This document shows, piece after piece, positions 8,113 to 17,682 of a DNA stretch of 64,000 bases (position 1 is the first letter of the stretch; every line of letters begins with the position of its first letter). This stretch comes from Colwellia_A sp041890515. Lineage in GTDB: Bacteria; Pseudomonadota; Gammaproteobacteria; Enterobacterales; Alteromonadaceae. The stretch is from NCBI GenBank assembly GCA_041890515.1, contig JASDWX010000068.1:1-64000 (forward strand), read 5' to 3'. A program made the position numbers and the translations under genes. The notes under the pieces are model-generated. The model was not told the origin of the DNA. It made no database searches and worked only from the letters and a program-made list of their open reading frames with translations.

Positions 8113-10911
8113 TTAAAGTGAATTAAGAGTAAAACCAAGTTCAAATGAAGCACCATACTCTTCATATTGATAATTGTACACGTCGCTACCGTGATAGATA
8201 TACATTGGCTCATCCGTTAAATTTACCGCATTGAAGTAAACTTGCAGGGTATCACTGATGTAATACTTAGCCGTGAAATCGACCTGTGTGTGGGTATCTT
8301 CGTAAACTGAGGTATGGTTATCTATAAATTGGAAGCTTTCGCTTTTATAAGAGGTACTTAATCGAGCACTAAACTTACTATTTTCATAACCTAGCATAAT
8401 ATTGCCTAAGGTATCTGCTTGGTTTGGCAATGCTTCGTCGGTATCAACAAATGTCCCATTAGCACTAATGAAAAGACCTGAAGTAAAGTTTTTTGTCCAC
8501 GCTAGTTCTAAACCAGTTAATGAAGCAGAACCGCCATTAATGGGTTGCAGTACTTCTTTATAGCCATCCCATTGACCGTTATCTTGCACTTCAGTCTGTA
8601 AAATATAGTTGTCGATATCTTTATAAAATAAACCTGCAGACAATACACCAATGTTGCCCGGGTAATATTCAATAGAGAAGTCTAAGTTGGTAGATTCGTA
8701 AGGGTCAAGCTCTGGATTACCCACTTCTGCTTTTCGCTCTGTTACAATTTCGCCCTCATCTTCAGTCACTTCACTTTCAACAAGTTGGAATGCAGCTGAG
8801 TCGCCAAATGTTGGACGTGCGATGGTTTGTGTAAAGGCAAAGCGAGCGACTATTTTATCTGAAGGGGTATATTTTATGTTTAAACTTGGCAGTAAGTGAT
8901 CATAATCTTTTGTTGCTTTCCACGGTGAAATATCGACCCTTTCGTCATCGTTGACTTCGTCAGCGATCAGTTCAACGCGGTTACCTAAAGTATCAAAACT
9001 TGTATTTTCATAACGAAATCCTGTCACTATTTGCCAGTTATCAATATCAAGTGTCATCATTGCGTAGGCAGCAGTAATGTTCTCTTTACTTTCAAAAGAT
9101 CCACCTGCACTGTCTATAGAAGAGTCCAGGTGATTAATTTCAAAGTTACTACGATTTGATAATACATAACTTTTTAATGAGCTTTGATTCAGACCTGGAC
9201 CAAAATCACCTAAGTTAAAGTCAGGTGATGATGTACCAAACTGATTTGCAGTAATATCATCAAAACCACCATCAAAAATTATCGCATCAAGTCGTGTAAA
9301 CTTCTCACGTGCTTGGTGTTTAACACCAAATTTGAACTGGCCATTATTATTTTTCCAAACAAAATCGCGCGTTAAATCGACTTTAACGCTTAGCGCCTCA
9401 TCTTCAGATAAGTTATTTTCGTAGGCAATTTCATCCATTTCGAAATTATTTAAATCATGCGCTGCCATAGATTGTGTTAACTGTGGCACATTACCGGTTG
9501 ATAGGTAGCCCATATCTAAATCTTTACCTTTAAAGGCAACGTCTACTCGGTTAGGCTCTTTTTCAGATGACTTTGAGTAACCCAAATTGTACTCAACTAA
9601 CCAACCGTTTACTTGATTTTCGCCACCTAGTACTAATGAAAGAATTTCTTGTTCTTCAAATCTGTCTTTAGTATCACGTTCCATATCAGCTTCAATAAAT
9701 TGAGCAGAGTTTTCGTTGTAACGGGTTAGGTCAATATTGCCTTTATCGAACTTATATTGATTACGTAAGCGAAACTCATCATCTGAGAATCGACTGTATA
9801 AGGTTCTAAAGTAATATTTATCGGTCGTTGATGTTTGTAAGTCTGAGTTTAACGCTGCACCTAGACGTTCACGAGTAATCTCATAATGACGTTGTTCAAT
9901 TTCTTCTGCTGAAAATACTTCTACATCATCACCTGTAGCATTGTCTTCATATTCAAATTCATCCCAACCGCCGTCTGTTTCAACATTATGTGAACCAAAT
10001 TTGCGTTCAAACCATGAAAAAGCGGTTGCTACACCTAATTGGTTATTTGAAGACAACTCAAATACATCAGTAAAACTACCTGATAATTTAGGGCTGGTAT
10101 CTTCCATTAACTCATTATAAGAACCTTGAACGGTTGCACTATAGCTGCGGCCTTGTCTATCAAAGGCACTTAAGCTTTTTATTTCAATTGAACCGCCGAT
10201 AGCACTTGCATCCATATCCGGCGTTACTGATTTACTCACTTCCAAACTTTGAATAAGCTCTGATGGAATAACATCCATAGCAACACTACGAACACCTGAC
10301 TCTGGCGAAGGTACATTCAAGCCATTAATAGTGACATTATTTAAGTTCGGGTCGATACCACGAATTGTAACAAAGCGCCCTTCTCCTTGATCTCGTTGAA
10401 TTGACAGACCCGGCAAACGTTGTAATGCTTCAGCAGCATTTTGATCGGGTGATTGACCAATCGTATCAGCACTGACAATTGACATTAATTTGTCAGCATT
10501 TTTTTGGCGATTAATAGCGCCTGCTTGACTGGCTCTTTGGCCATAGACAATAATGTTATCTAATGCTTCGGTACGCTCACCAATAACAAAGGTTTGTGCT
10601 GGGTCACTATCAGCATTAATGGTAATTTTTCTTTCGACTTTCGGAGCTCCGATATAGGTAATTTCTAAACTATATTCGCCTTCAGGTAAGGCAGGAAAAC
10701 GAAATGAACCATCTCGAGCAGAAATAACGCTGATACCGAGCTCTTTAATTGTTACTTTTGCGCCTTCAAAATATACCGTGTTTGACGAATCTGTAACACG
10801 ACCATTAAATGACACGTCTTCAGCTAAAACAGTGCCACTCAATAATATCGTCCCGCAAGCAATAGCAATGGCGGTTCGTTTAAATTTCTGCAAGGAATTC
10901 ATTTTTTTCAT
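8113..10911 (-). CDS. TonB-dependent outer-membrane receptor with carboxypeptidase-regulatory-like N-terminal domain
   Basis: A 932-residue outer-membrane receptor. After a signal peptide (ending GTVLAEDV) comes an Ig-like carboxypeptidase-regulatory domain (about 33-105, with GSFRFPALPEGEYSLEITY). The plug follows (about 110-235, with LPGLSIQRDQGEGRFVTIRG and VTPDMDASAIGGSIEI). A 22-strand-type barrel ends in YQYEEYGASFELGFTLNSL, with the usual aromatic-containing terminus. It imports an unknown ligand using TonB energy. Gene order (TBDR then phosphoesterase) and a PhoB-box-like promoter suggest an organophosphate or phosphate-linked substrate; that is inference. No SusD-like partner is present. 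Confidence 0.93.
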   Translation of the reverse strand: MKKMNSLQKFKRTAIAIACGTILLSGTVLAEDVSFNGRVTDSSNTVYFEGAKVTIKELGISVISARDGSFRFPALPEGEYSLEITYIGAPKVERKITINADSDPAQTFVIGERTEALDNIIVYGQRASQAGAINRQKNADKLMSIVSADTIGQSPDQNAAEALQRLPGLSIQRDQGEGRFVTIRGIDPNLNNVTINGLNVPSPESGVRSVAMDVIPSELIQSLEVSKSVTPDMDASAIGGSIEIKSLSAFDRQGRSYSATVQGSYNELMEDTSPKLSGSFTDVFELSSNNQLGVATAFSWFERKFGSHNVETDGGWDEFEYEDNATGDDVEVFSAEEIEQRHYEITRERLGAALNSDLQTSTTDKYYFRTLYSRFSDDEFRLRNQYKFDKGNIDLTRYNENSAQFIEADMERDTKDRFEEQEILSLVLGGENQVNGWLVEYNLGYSKSSEKEPNRVDVAFKGKDLDMGYLSTGNVPQLTQSMAAHDLNNFEMDEIAYENNLSEDEALSVKVDLTRDFVWKNNNGQFKFGVKHQAREKFTRLDAIIFDGGFDDITANQFGTSSPDFNLGDFGPGLNQSSLKSYVLSNRSNFEINHLDSSIDSAGGSFESKENITAAYAMMTLDIDNWQIVTGFRYENTSFDTLGNRVELIADEVNDDERVDISPWKATKDYDHLLPSLNIKYTPSDKIVARFAFTQTIARPTFGDSAAFQLVESEVTEDEGEIVTERKAEVGNPELDPYESTNLDFSIEYYPGNIGVLSAGLFYKDIDNYILQTEVQDNGQWDGYKEVLQPINGGSASLTGLELAWTKNFTSGLFISANGTFVDTDEALPNQADTLGNIMLGYENSKFSARLSTSYKSESFQFIDNHTSVYEDTHTQVDFTAKYYISDTLQVYFNAVNLTDEPMYIYHGSDVYNYQYEEYGASFELGFTLNSL

Positions 10912-11037
10912 TGTTCACGCTCAATTTTTTAAGTGTTTCGCTACTGAACAACCGAGTTATTTATCGAAATAACCTATTGATTTAGTTCGGTAATATGGCT
11001 AGTTAAAATGTATTAATGAAGACAGTAGCGAAAAAAC

Positions 11038-11055
11038 ATGACAAAAATATTTCAG
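11038..11055 (-). promoter_or_regulatory. PhoB-box-like site upstream of the 932-aa TBDR
   Basis: On the minus strand the site reads CTGAAATATTTTTGTCAT: two half-sites of 6/7 identity with a 4-nt AT spacer. Exactly ten bases later comes TACTGT (11027-11022), a possible -10, about 110 nt before the start codon. The rest of 10912-11470 has no gene that I can support. Confidence 0.55.
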
Positions 11056-11474
11056 GTGACTTTCCAATATATACAAGCTGATGTTTCTAATTACACCCCC
11101 TAATATTATCCCTTGAACTAATATGATTTTTTCTAAAGATCGGCTATCGAACTATGAGTGACAATTTTTTCAGCTATATAAGGCCTAATTTTATTGTCAC
11201 CATCACATTCCTTATTAGCGTGGAACTAAAGCAGCATTTTGAATTCGATTAATTTGATGCAGTTGATTGGATGCCAGTAAATAAAATGGTCGTAACCTTG
11301 ATGACCCTTATTTGGATATTTTTACATTAGTCAGCGAGCCTAATAGGCCTAACCATTACCTGCGTTTCGATGTTTTTAGGTTTTTTGGATGAATTTACTT
11401 GATGAGTAACTGATGCATGCCTCGTACTAAGTAGCCTACTTACTCCTGAAGCTTCCACATTACTGTGAAAACAA

Positions 11475-11500
11475 TAAGGCCACCAAAAGAGGTGGCCTTA
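11475..11500 (-). terminator. Rho-independent terminator of the 902-aa TBDR gene
   Basis: A perfect 10-bp stem, TAAGGCCACC with GGTGGCCTTA, and a 6-nt loop, followed on the minus strand by TTGTTTT. It lies 31 nt after the stop codon at 11531. Confidence 0.85.
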
Positions 11501-11530
11501 ATTGACTTAACTTATCTCAAATATAGTTAA

Positions 11531-14239
11531 CTAATCAAAGTCCCATTTGAATGAAACATCAAAAGCAATGCCTTTGGTTTCACTACGAAATAGCGTATCT
11601 GAAAACTCTATTTCTTTACTTTCATCAAGCAAGTTTTGCACTTTTAATTTCAATGTTGTCGAGTAAGTTGGGTAGTAGGTATAAACCATATCTAGAGAAT
11701 GAAAAGGTTGTTCGTATTTATCATCTTGGCCTTCTATTCCAGGAATGATAATACGGTCACCAAATACATTATATGCAAGTGTTACTGAATGATTTCCATT
11801 CGGCGCATCGTAACCTAAGTTAAGGTTAACCACATATTCAGAATGACCTGTCATTCTACGTGTTGGGTTGGTAATAGCCGCAGAAACACCTGTTTGTTCA
11901 ACAACTCTTTGCGTATCAATATTAATTTCTGAATCACTTAACGTAACATTTCCAGATAAGAAGAAGTCGTTACCGTTCATACCTGCAAAATCACCAAGAA
12001 AGGCAAAGTCTTTCATGAACTCAAATTCAATACCGAATACCTCACCATCATCAGCATTCGCTATAACGATTAAAGGTGGTCCATCTTGTCCTGGAGATTG
12101 CACTGATTCAATAGGATTAATCATATCTTTATAGAACAAACCTATTGATAAATTTTCTCCTGTTCCTAGATACCATTCCCAACGAGCATCATAATTTTTG
12201 ATGTCTGTTGTCTCAATACCTGCGGTACCTCTTATTGGATAATTAGTCAGTGGGTCAAGGTACGTCGTTGGGGCAACCTCTCTAATATCAGGGCGTATTG
12301 TTGTTTCACCATAGGACAAACGAAACTGTACTTCGTCGCTCATAATGTAGGTCAATGCTACTGCCGAATATATATCATCTTCTTGAAACGCTAATTTTTG
12401 TAAATCTGCTTCACTAGGTTGTGCAGGTAAATCAAATAACCCTGTTGCGGGGTCTAAAGGAGCAACAACTTGACGATAATCTTCCCAACGGAAGCCGCCA
12501 CTAATACGCCATTTGTTGTTAAAAAACCAATCAGCTTCTACATAGTAAGCATCAACCATTTGTGCCGAATAATAATCATCTCCCATAACAGAAGTATCAC
12601 GAATAATCGTTTCACTGCCCTGCAATGGATGATTAAGGATAACCTCATTGGTTAAAATATTATTCATTGTGTTGCCACTCAGATCAATATTATCAAAGGC
12701 TAAAGTATTCACATCAATACGTCTTGAAAATGCATCACGGGTTTTTTCAATAAAGTCGCCACCAAATTTCAACTCTAGTTCAGATTGCTTAAAAGTAAGA
12801 GGTAAAGAGAAGTTGAAGCCATAATTTTCAACCTTATCTTCTAGGTCTTGAAAAGAATAACGAGAAGCGGTTGAAGCTTTACGTAAACTACTTTCGTTGG
12901 CGAGGTCGAAAACGCCATCTTCATTTTCATCACTTAGAATATATCGCGTAGAAACATTACCTGGTGCGTAACGACTAGAACGTGCGTCTGAGTATTTCCA
13001 ATCAACGCCGATATTCCACAACCAAGGTAGGTTATGTGTGCCTCGGAATTGGTTGGCAATCATTTCACGTTCTTCATAGCTCACTTCACTGTCTCGAACT
13101 CGAAGCCCATCACTAAGTAATACATTGTTAGTATTACCGAGCTTATCTTTAATCTCGTCTGCAGTATCACGAAGTACAATTAAGCTATAATCAAGACGGT
13201 GATCGCGATCGTACTCTACCCCCAGATTTAACATGCCTGACCATTTCACAGAATGTTCGGTTGATTCGACTTTGTCAAAACCTCGCACTAAGCTCCATGA
13301 GCCATCTGTATTGTTACGAAAATCTTGACCTTCGTATAATTCACTTACTTGCCATTCATTATCGTATGACAAAGACGTTAAGAAACCAAAACGATATTTA
13401 CCCTGCTCAAACCTATTGCCCAAAGCAACATCAAGTCCAAAATCTGGGGCGATACTTTCTTTGACTGGATCGTAATCTCGGTTGAATTGCGATGCTATTT
13501 CTCGATTTTCATCTTGGCTCAGATTTTTTAATGGGCTGTGGCTATTCCATAAATTTTGTAACGCTTGAGGTGCAGCACGTGTGCCATCATCTTGACCTCG
13601 CCAGTCATCACTTCCACCATTGTAACTGTAGCCATCATCAAAATTTTCACTATTACCACCAACATTTCCAGAGATATTAAAAAGAAAGTCTGAAGGAATA
13701 CTTTTTAAACGAATATCTACGTTACCGCCACCAAAATGTGCTGGCATTGAAGGTGAATATGATTTTTGTACGGATAACGATTCAATAATTGACGCTGGGA
13801 ATAAATCTAGTGGAATAACGCTTCTTGTTGGATCTGGGCTAGGAACTGCTGCTCCGTTTAACTGTGTGCTTGAGTAACGTTCACCTAAACCACGTACGTA
13901 AATAAATTTCCCGTCGACTAAGGTTACGCCAGTAACACGTCGTAATGCGGCAGCAGCGTCGCTATCTCCGGTTCTTGATATTTGTTCTGCGCCTAAAATG
14001 TCGGCAACAAAAGCTTGGTTGCGGCGCTCTTCAATAATAGCGCTAGCGGTACCTTTTAAACGGCTAACCTTAACAACAACTTCTTCAATAGCCTCATCTT
14101 CTGCTGTTGTTTGTTCTGCGATTACTGATGTTGCTGATAAGCTTGTTAATATTGCTAATGCTAAACCACTTAAACAAAAACGATTTTTTTGTTTATTGGT
14201 TTTTAACTTGTTGGCATTATGCCTTGATTGTTTGTTCAT
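11531..14239 (-). CDS. TonB-dependent outer-membrane receptor paired with a beta-helix lipoprotein gene
   Basis: A 902-residue receptor with an unusually long, Lys/Asn-rich N-region before the signal-peptide core (LSGLALAILTSLSATSVIAE). A short TonB-box-like EEVVVKV lies near residue 53. The plug includes LRRVTGVTLVDGKFIYVRGL and MPAHFGGGNVDIRL. The barrel ends with RSETKGIAFDVSFKWDFD, whose terminal Phe-Asp fits outer-membrane proteins loosely. It is 158 nt downstream of the beta-helix lipoprotein gene on the same strand. A hairpin terminator lies between them, so it may be expressed by read-through and also from its own promoter. I see no PhoB-like box in its own upstream region. Confidence 0.92.
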   Translation of the reverse strand: MNKQSRHNANKLKTNKQKNRFCLSGLALAILTSLSATSVIAEQTTAEDEAIEEVVVKVSRLKGTASAIIEERRNQAFVADILGAEQISRTGDSDAAAALRRVTGVTLVDGKFIYVRGLGERYSSTQLNGAAVPSPDPTRSVIPLDLFPASIIESLSVQKSYSPSMPAHFGGGNVDIRLKSIPSDFLFNISGNVGGNSENFDDGYSYNGGSDDWRGQDDGTRAAPQALQNLWNSHSPLKNLSQDENREIASQFNRDYDPVKESIAPDFGLDVALGNRFEQGKYRFGFLTSLSYDNEWQVSELYEGQDFRNNTDGSWSLVRGFDKVESTEHSVKWSGMLNLGVEYDRDHRLDYSLIVLRDTADEIKDKLGNTNNVLLSDGLRVRDSEVSYEEREMIANQFRGTHNLPWLWNIGVDWKYSDARSSRYAPGNVSTRYILSDENEDGVFDLANESSLRKASTASRYSFQDLEDKVENYGFNFSLPLTFKQSELELKFGGDFIEKTRDAFSRRIDVNTLAFDNIDLSGNTMNNILTNEVILNHPLQGSETIIRDTSVMGDDYYSAQMVDAYYVEADWFFNNKWRISGGFRWEDYRQVVAPLDPATGLFDLPAQPSEADLQKLAFQEDDIYSAVALTYIMSDEVQFRLSYGETTIRPDIREVAPTTYLDPLTNYPIRGTAGIETTDIKNYDARWEWYLGTGENLSIGLFYKDMINPIESVQSPGQDGPPLIVIANADDGEVFGIEFEFMKDFAFLGDFAGMNGNDFFLSGNVTLSDSEINIDTQRVVEQTGVSAAITNPTRRMTGHSEYVVNLNLGYDAPNGNHSVTLAYNVFGDRIIIPGIEGQDDKYEQPFHSLDMVYTYYPTYSTTLKLKVQNLLDESKEIEFSDTLFRSETKGIAFDVSFKWDFD

Positions 14240-14348
14240 CGTTAACCTCGATAGAGTCTTTGTACTTGCTTTATTATTAGCTTTATTACTTTGCTAATAG
14301 CTTGCACAAGGTAGGTTGGGTGATTATTAGTTATGCTGTTAAAAAATA

Positions 14349-14380
14349 TGAGTGTTGATTATCAATAGACAACCAACACT
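14349..14380 (-). terminator. Terminator after the beta-helix lipoprotein gene
   Basis: GAGTGTTG (14349-14356) pairs with CAACACTC (14373-14380), with a 16-nt loop. On the minus strand it is followed within three bases by a run of six T. It would separate, or partly attenuate, expression of the downstream TBDR. Confidence 0.75.
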
Positions 14381-14397
14381 CGTTAAACAACAACTAA

Positions 14398-17184
14398 TTA
14401 CTCTTCAAGACCTACTGTCCATCCTGCTGTCCAGTTTTTCGCTTCCGTTACCGCACCTACATGGTCAGCATTTTCAAAAAAACTGTTCCCTGTAAAGTCT
14501 TTAGGTGTTGTTGTATCGATAGTGAAAATTCCGTCTAATACAGCGCTAGTATTTGCAGCTGTACTATTTTCTGTATTATCGTTTGTGAACCAACTCATTA
14601 AGTCAAAAGCAGTATCGCTAGAGTCTGCTGTACCTTTAAACGCTTCATCACAAGCTATAACAGAATTGCTCATGACTGTGTCGCCAGATTTTGCTTGGTC
14701 TACGGTTAAACCTGCTTCAAGCTCTAAACATTCGCCCATACCTGTTGGACCGGTAATAACAAAGTTATGTAATTGAGCTTTAGAACCTTCGCGAAGATAT
14801 ACACCTTCAGAGTCTTTGTCAGCAGTATCAAACGTGTTGCCAATAATGGTCATGTTCGCAATGCTTGGGTTTGATTGTGGAAGTTTATTAGGTGTTGAAC
14901 CGTCGTTGTCACCTTCGATACCACGGTTTGCTTCACCATTTGTTGGATCATGCTTAACTAATACATATTGTAAGTTGCCACGAAAACCATTGTCCCAATC
15001 AACACTGTCATCTTTGTTTGAGGTTAAAACCACATATTTTGCGCTTACTGTACCACCAAAGAACTCGATACCATCATCAGCATTTTCATGTACTTGAATG
15101 TATTCAACTTTCGTACCTGAGCCAACACCACCAAATGTAATACCGTTAAGTTCGTTGTCTGGTGCTATTTCATAACCTGCATGTTTAACAACAACATAAC
15201 GGAGTGTACCTGAGCTGTCGGCATCGTCTGTGCCGCCAAAGACTGCACCATCTTGAGCACCTTCAATTTGAAGTGCGCAATCACTGCCATCAGTAGGACA
15301 TTTGTTTGAAGTAGCGTTACCAAGGAGAACAATCCCCCCCCATTGACCCGCACCTGTTTCAGTGCCTTCCATATCTTGGCTAGAAGTAAAGGTTATTGGT
15401 GCTGATGCCGTTCCATTCGCTTGAATTTCAGAATCACGACTTACGACTAAGTAATCACTACCTGAACGACCATAGATTGTTGTGCCCGCTTCAATCGTTA
15501 GGATTGCAGAATCTGTTTTATCGCCCCCTACAAATACAGCCCCATCTAATGCATAAACGTTATTAGCCGTTAAGGTTAAATCGCTTGAGATGGTACCGCT
15601 AATTTCACAAGTGGTATTAGAACCGTTTACTGAAGATATTGCTGCAGTACCGGTTGGACAACCTTGTGTTTCTGCTTGAGCAGTAACAACACCACCGCCA
15701 TAACCAAATGCCCAGCCCTCACGCCAATCGTTACCCGCATTATCAGCACTGTCAAAAGCGCCAATGTAATCAACTGAATCAAAAAATGCACCTTGCGTAT
15801 TAGCAACATCTTGACCAGCATTCTCGGCAACTAATGGAGAAGTAGCATCTGGAATACCATTTTCATTAACTAAAATAGAGCTACTGATACTGTTTGAAGT
15901 TTCAGCACTAAACCAAGCAGCAAGATCAAGCAATACCGTGCCGTCTTCAGCTTTAGCGTTTTTGAAGTTTTCGCTATTGTTACAGGCCATAACGCTGTTC
16001 TGCATAACAATTTTTCCGCTGTTAGCATTATCAACGGTAACAGAGCTTGTTGCGCCACCTTCAATTTCTAAACATTCACCCATTTCGCTCGTACCAGTAA
16101 CAACAGTATTAAATATTTTTGCTGCTGTTCCTTCACGCAAATAAATACCTTCAGAGTCTTTGTCGGCACTGTCGAAGTTATTACCTACAATCGTTAAGTT
16201 AGCAATAATAGGCGCTGACTGAGGCTCTTTGTCAGGCGTTGAACCGTCGTTATCACCTTCAATACCGCGATTTGCTTCGCCGGCATTTTTTGCATGCTCT
16301 ACGTAAATATGTTGCAGCATACCTTTGTAGCCATTATCCCAATCAATGCTGTCGTCTTTGTTGGCTGTTAAGACTAAATGCTTAACATTAACTGCGCCGC
16401 CAAAAAATTCTACGCCGTCATCTGCATTTGAGTGCACTTGAATATAGTCAACGGTTGTTCCCGAGCCAACACCACCAAAAGTAATACCGTTGAGTTCATT
16501 ATCTGGGGCAATTTCATAACCTGCATATTTCACTACAACGTATTTTAAAACACCTGAATCATCTTCCCAGTCTGTACCACCAAATACAGCACCTTCTTCA
16601 GCACCTTCAATTTGCAGTGAACATGCACTGCCATCAGTAGGGCATTTATTTGAAGGTGCATTACCAAGAATGACAACCCCGCCCCATTGACCTGCTGAAG
16701 TAACTTCACCTTTCACATCTTCAAGTGAAGTTAAAATTATTGGGTTCGCTTTTGTACCTTCAGCCATAATTTTTGCATCACGATGGACAACAATATAATC
16801 ACCACCTGACTGACCAAAAAGAACGACACCGGGTTCTACCGTTAGGGTTGCACCTGACACAACTTCTAACGCACCGCTAATAGCATAAAATACCGGTTTA
16901 CTATTAGCGCTTGCTACTAAGGTCATATCTGTTGTGATTTGACCATCAAGCACCTGTACAGCAACATCAAATCCTAAAGCACTAGAAACACTTTGCCCTA
17001 ATACTGAGTTAGATTTACCTGGTAATTCAGTAACGACTGGCACAGTAGCCGCTGGATTAGTAATTGTTGTATCCCCCACTGAGTTATCAACATTAGATGA
17101 AAGGTTAATATCGCCACCGCCGCAACTTGCTAAAGTAATGGCACAAGCTAAAGTACTTATTTTAAAGAGTGAATTGATTTGCAT
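14398..17184 (-). CDS. Large lipoprotein with two tandem beta-helix-like modules
   Basis: A 928-residue protein whose signal peptide ends in ITLASCGGG, a clear lipobox. The body is two copies of a module of about 390 residues (about 85-480 and 535-925). The copies share GATLTVEPGVVLFGQSGGDY and IEAGTTIYGRSGSDYLVV at the start, then GQWGG(V/I)V, NKCPTDGS, NELNGITFGGVGSGT, DDG(V/I)EFFGG and EANRGIEGDNDGSTP. Repeats of this sort fold as right-handed beta-helices. Proteins of this type occur next to TBDRs in marine proteobacteria, with no assigned biochemical function that I know of. The upstream region has two PhoB-box-like sites. A surface-exposed ligand-capture partner of the 902-aa TBDR is a reasonable inference. 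Confidence 0.8.
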   Translation of the reverse strand: MQINSLFKISTLACAITLASCGGGDINLSSNVDNSVGDTTITNPAATVPVVTELPGKSNSVLGQSVSSALGFDVAVQVLDGQITTDMTLVASANSKPVFYAISGALEVVSGATLTVEPGVVLFGQSGGDYIVVHRDAKIMAEGTKANPIILTSLEDVKGEVTSAGQWGGVVILGNAPSNKCPTDGSACSLQIEGAEEGAVFGGTDWEDDSGVLKYVVVKYAGYEIAPDNELNGITFGGVGSGTTVDYIQVHSNADDGVEFFGGAVNVKHLVLTANKDDSIDWDNGYKGMLQHIYVEHAKNAGEANRGIEGDNDGSTPDKEPQSAPIIANLTIVGNNFDSADKDSEGIYLREGTAAKIFNTVVTGTSEMGECLEIEGGATSSVTVDNANSGKIVMQNSVMACNNSENFKNAKAEDGTVLLDLAAWFSAETSNSISSSILVNENGIPDATSPLVAENAGQDVANTQGAFFDSVDYIGAFDSADNAGNDWREGWAFGYGGGVVTAQAETQGCPTGTAAISSVNGSNTTCEISGTISSDLTLTANNVYALDGAVFVGGDKTDSAILTIEAGTTIYGRSGSDYLVVSRDSEIQANGTASAPITFTSSQDMEGTETGAGQWGGIVLLGNATSNKCPTDGSDCALQIEGAQDGAVFGGTDDADSSGTLRYVVVKHAGYEIAPDNELNGITFGGVGSGTKVEYIQVHENADDGIEFFGGTVSAKYVVLTSNKDDSVDWDNGFRGNLQYVLVKHDPTNGEANRGIEGDNDGSTPNKLPQSNPSIANMTIIGNTFDTADKDSEGVYLREGSKAQLHNFVITGPTGMGECLELEAGLTVDQAKSGDTVMSNSVIACDEAFKGTADSSDTAFDLMSWFTNDNTENSTAANTSAVLDGIFTIDTTTPKDFTGNSFFENADHVGAVTEAKNWTAGWTVGLEE

Positions 17185-17242
17185 GTTAGTCTGCTCCGCA
17201 GAAGTTATTAGAATAAAGTTGCGGCTATGCTACTGCCCTTAA

Positions 17243-17304
17243 ATGACAGAAATGTGGAAGTAATGTGTATTTTTTATTTAAGGAAAGTTACATAAGTATG
17301 ACAG
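17243..17304 (-). promoter_or_regulatory. Two PhoB-box-like sites upstream of the beta-helix lipoprotein gene
   Basis: On the minus strand 17304-17287 reads CTGTCATACTTATGTAAC (7/7 and 6/7), and 17260-17243 reads CTTCCACATTTCTGTCAT (5/7 and 7/7). The inner half-sites are 33 bp apart, three times the 11-bp PhoB repeat. Ten bases past the second box comes TAGCAT (17232-17227), a -10 candidate, about 43 nt before the ATG. This is the best PhoB match in the window. Confidence 0.7.
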
Positions 17305-17358
17305 CGCTAATATTGATGATTCATTTATACCCTATAAAGAAGAACAACAAAAAACAAA

Positions 17359-17439
17359 CTAAACTGGAAAAGTCACTGCATTTAGGCGCTCTTTTTTTAA
17401 GCTTCTAAAAAATCGTTCCATTTGTGCGTTTTTACTCAT
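17359..17439 (-). pseudogene. IS3-family transposase (OrfB) remnant
   Basis: A 26-codon stretch translates as MSKNAQMERFFRSLKKERLN and a few more residues. This matches the C-terminal part of IS3-family OrfB transposases around the last catalytic Glu (NAxMERFFxSLKxE). Nothing recognisable continues on either side, so it is a small fossil fragment. An inverted repeat, TCAATTATC (17443-17451) with GATAATTGA (17467-17475), lies just upstream and may be a related IS end. The rest of 17476-17682 shows no gene. Confidence 0.6.
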
Positions 17440-17682
17440 CTGTCAATTATCGGTCTGATCCCGACAGATAATTGAACGCCTTGAAGGCAAGGGAACATTA
17501 ATAAGTTAGTCTTGGGTTCCTTACATTTTATTGCATTCATTAATGCTTCTAATGGTCATTGAGCATTAGGTGATTGTGACATGGCATAACTGACAATTTT
17601 TTTCGTCGATATACACGCTATTTAATAAAAAAGATGAACGGCTATATCCTTAGTTTTTTGCTCCCCCAAGAAGTAAAACACG

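Noticed and set aside
11145..11180. A further PhoB-like half-site pair (TTGTCAC preceded by CTGAAAA)
   Set aside because: The spacer is only two bases, not four, so it does not fit the PhoB layout.
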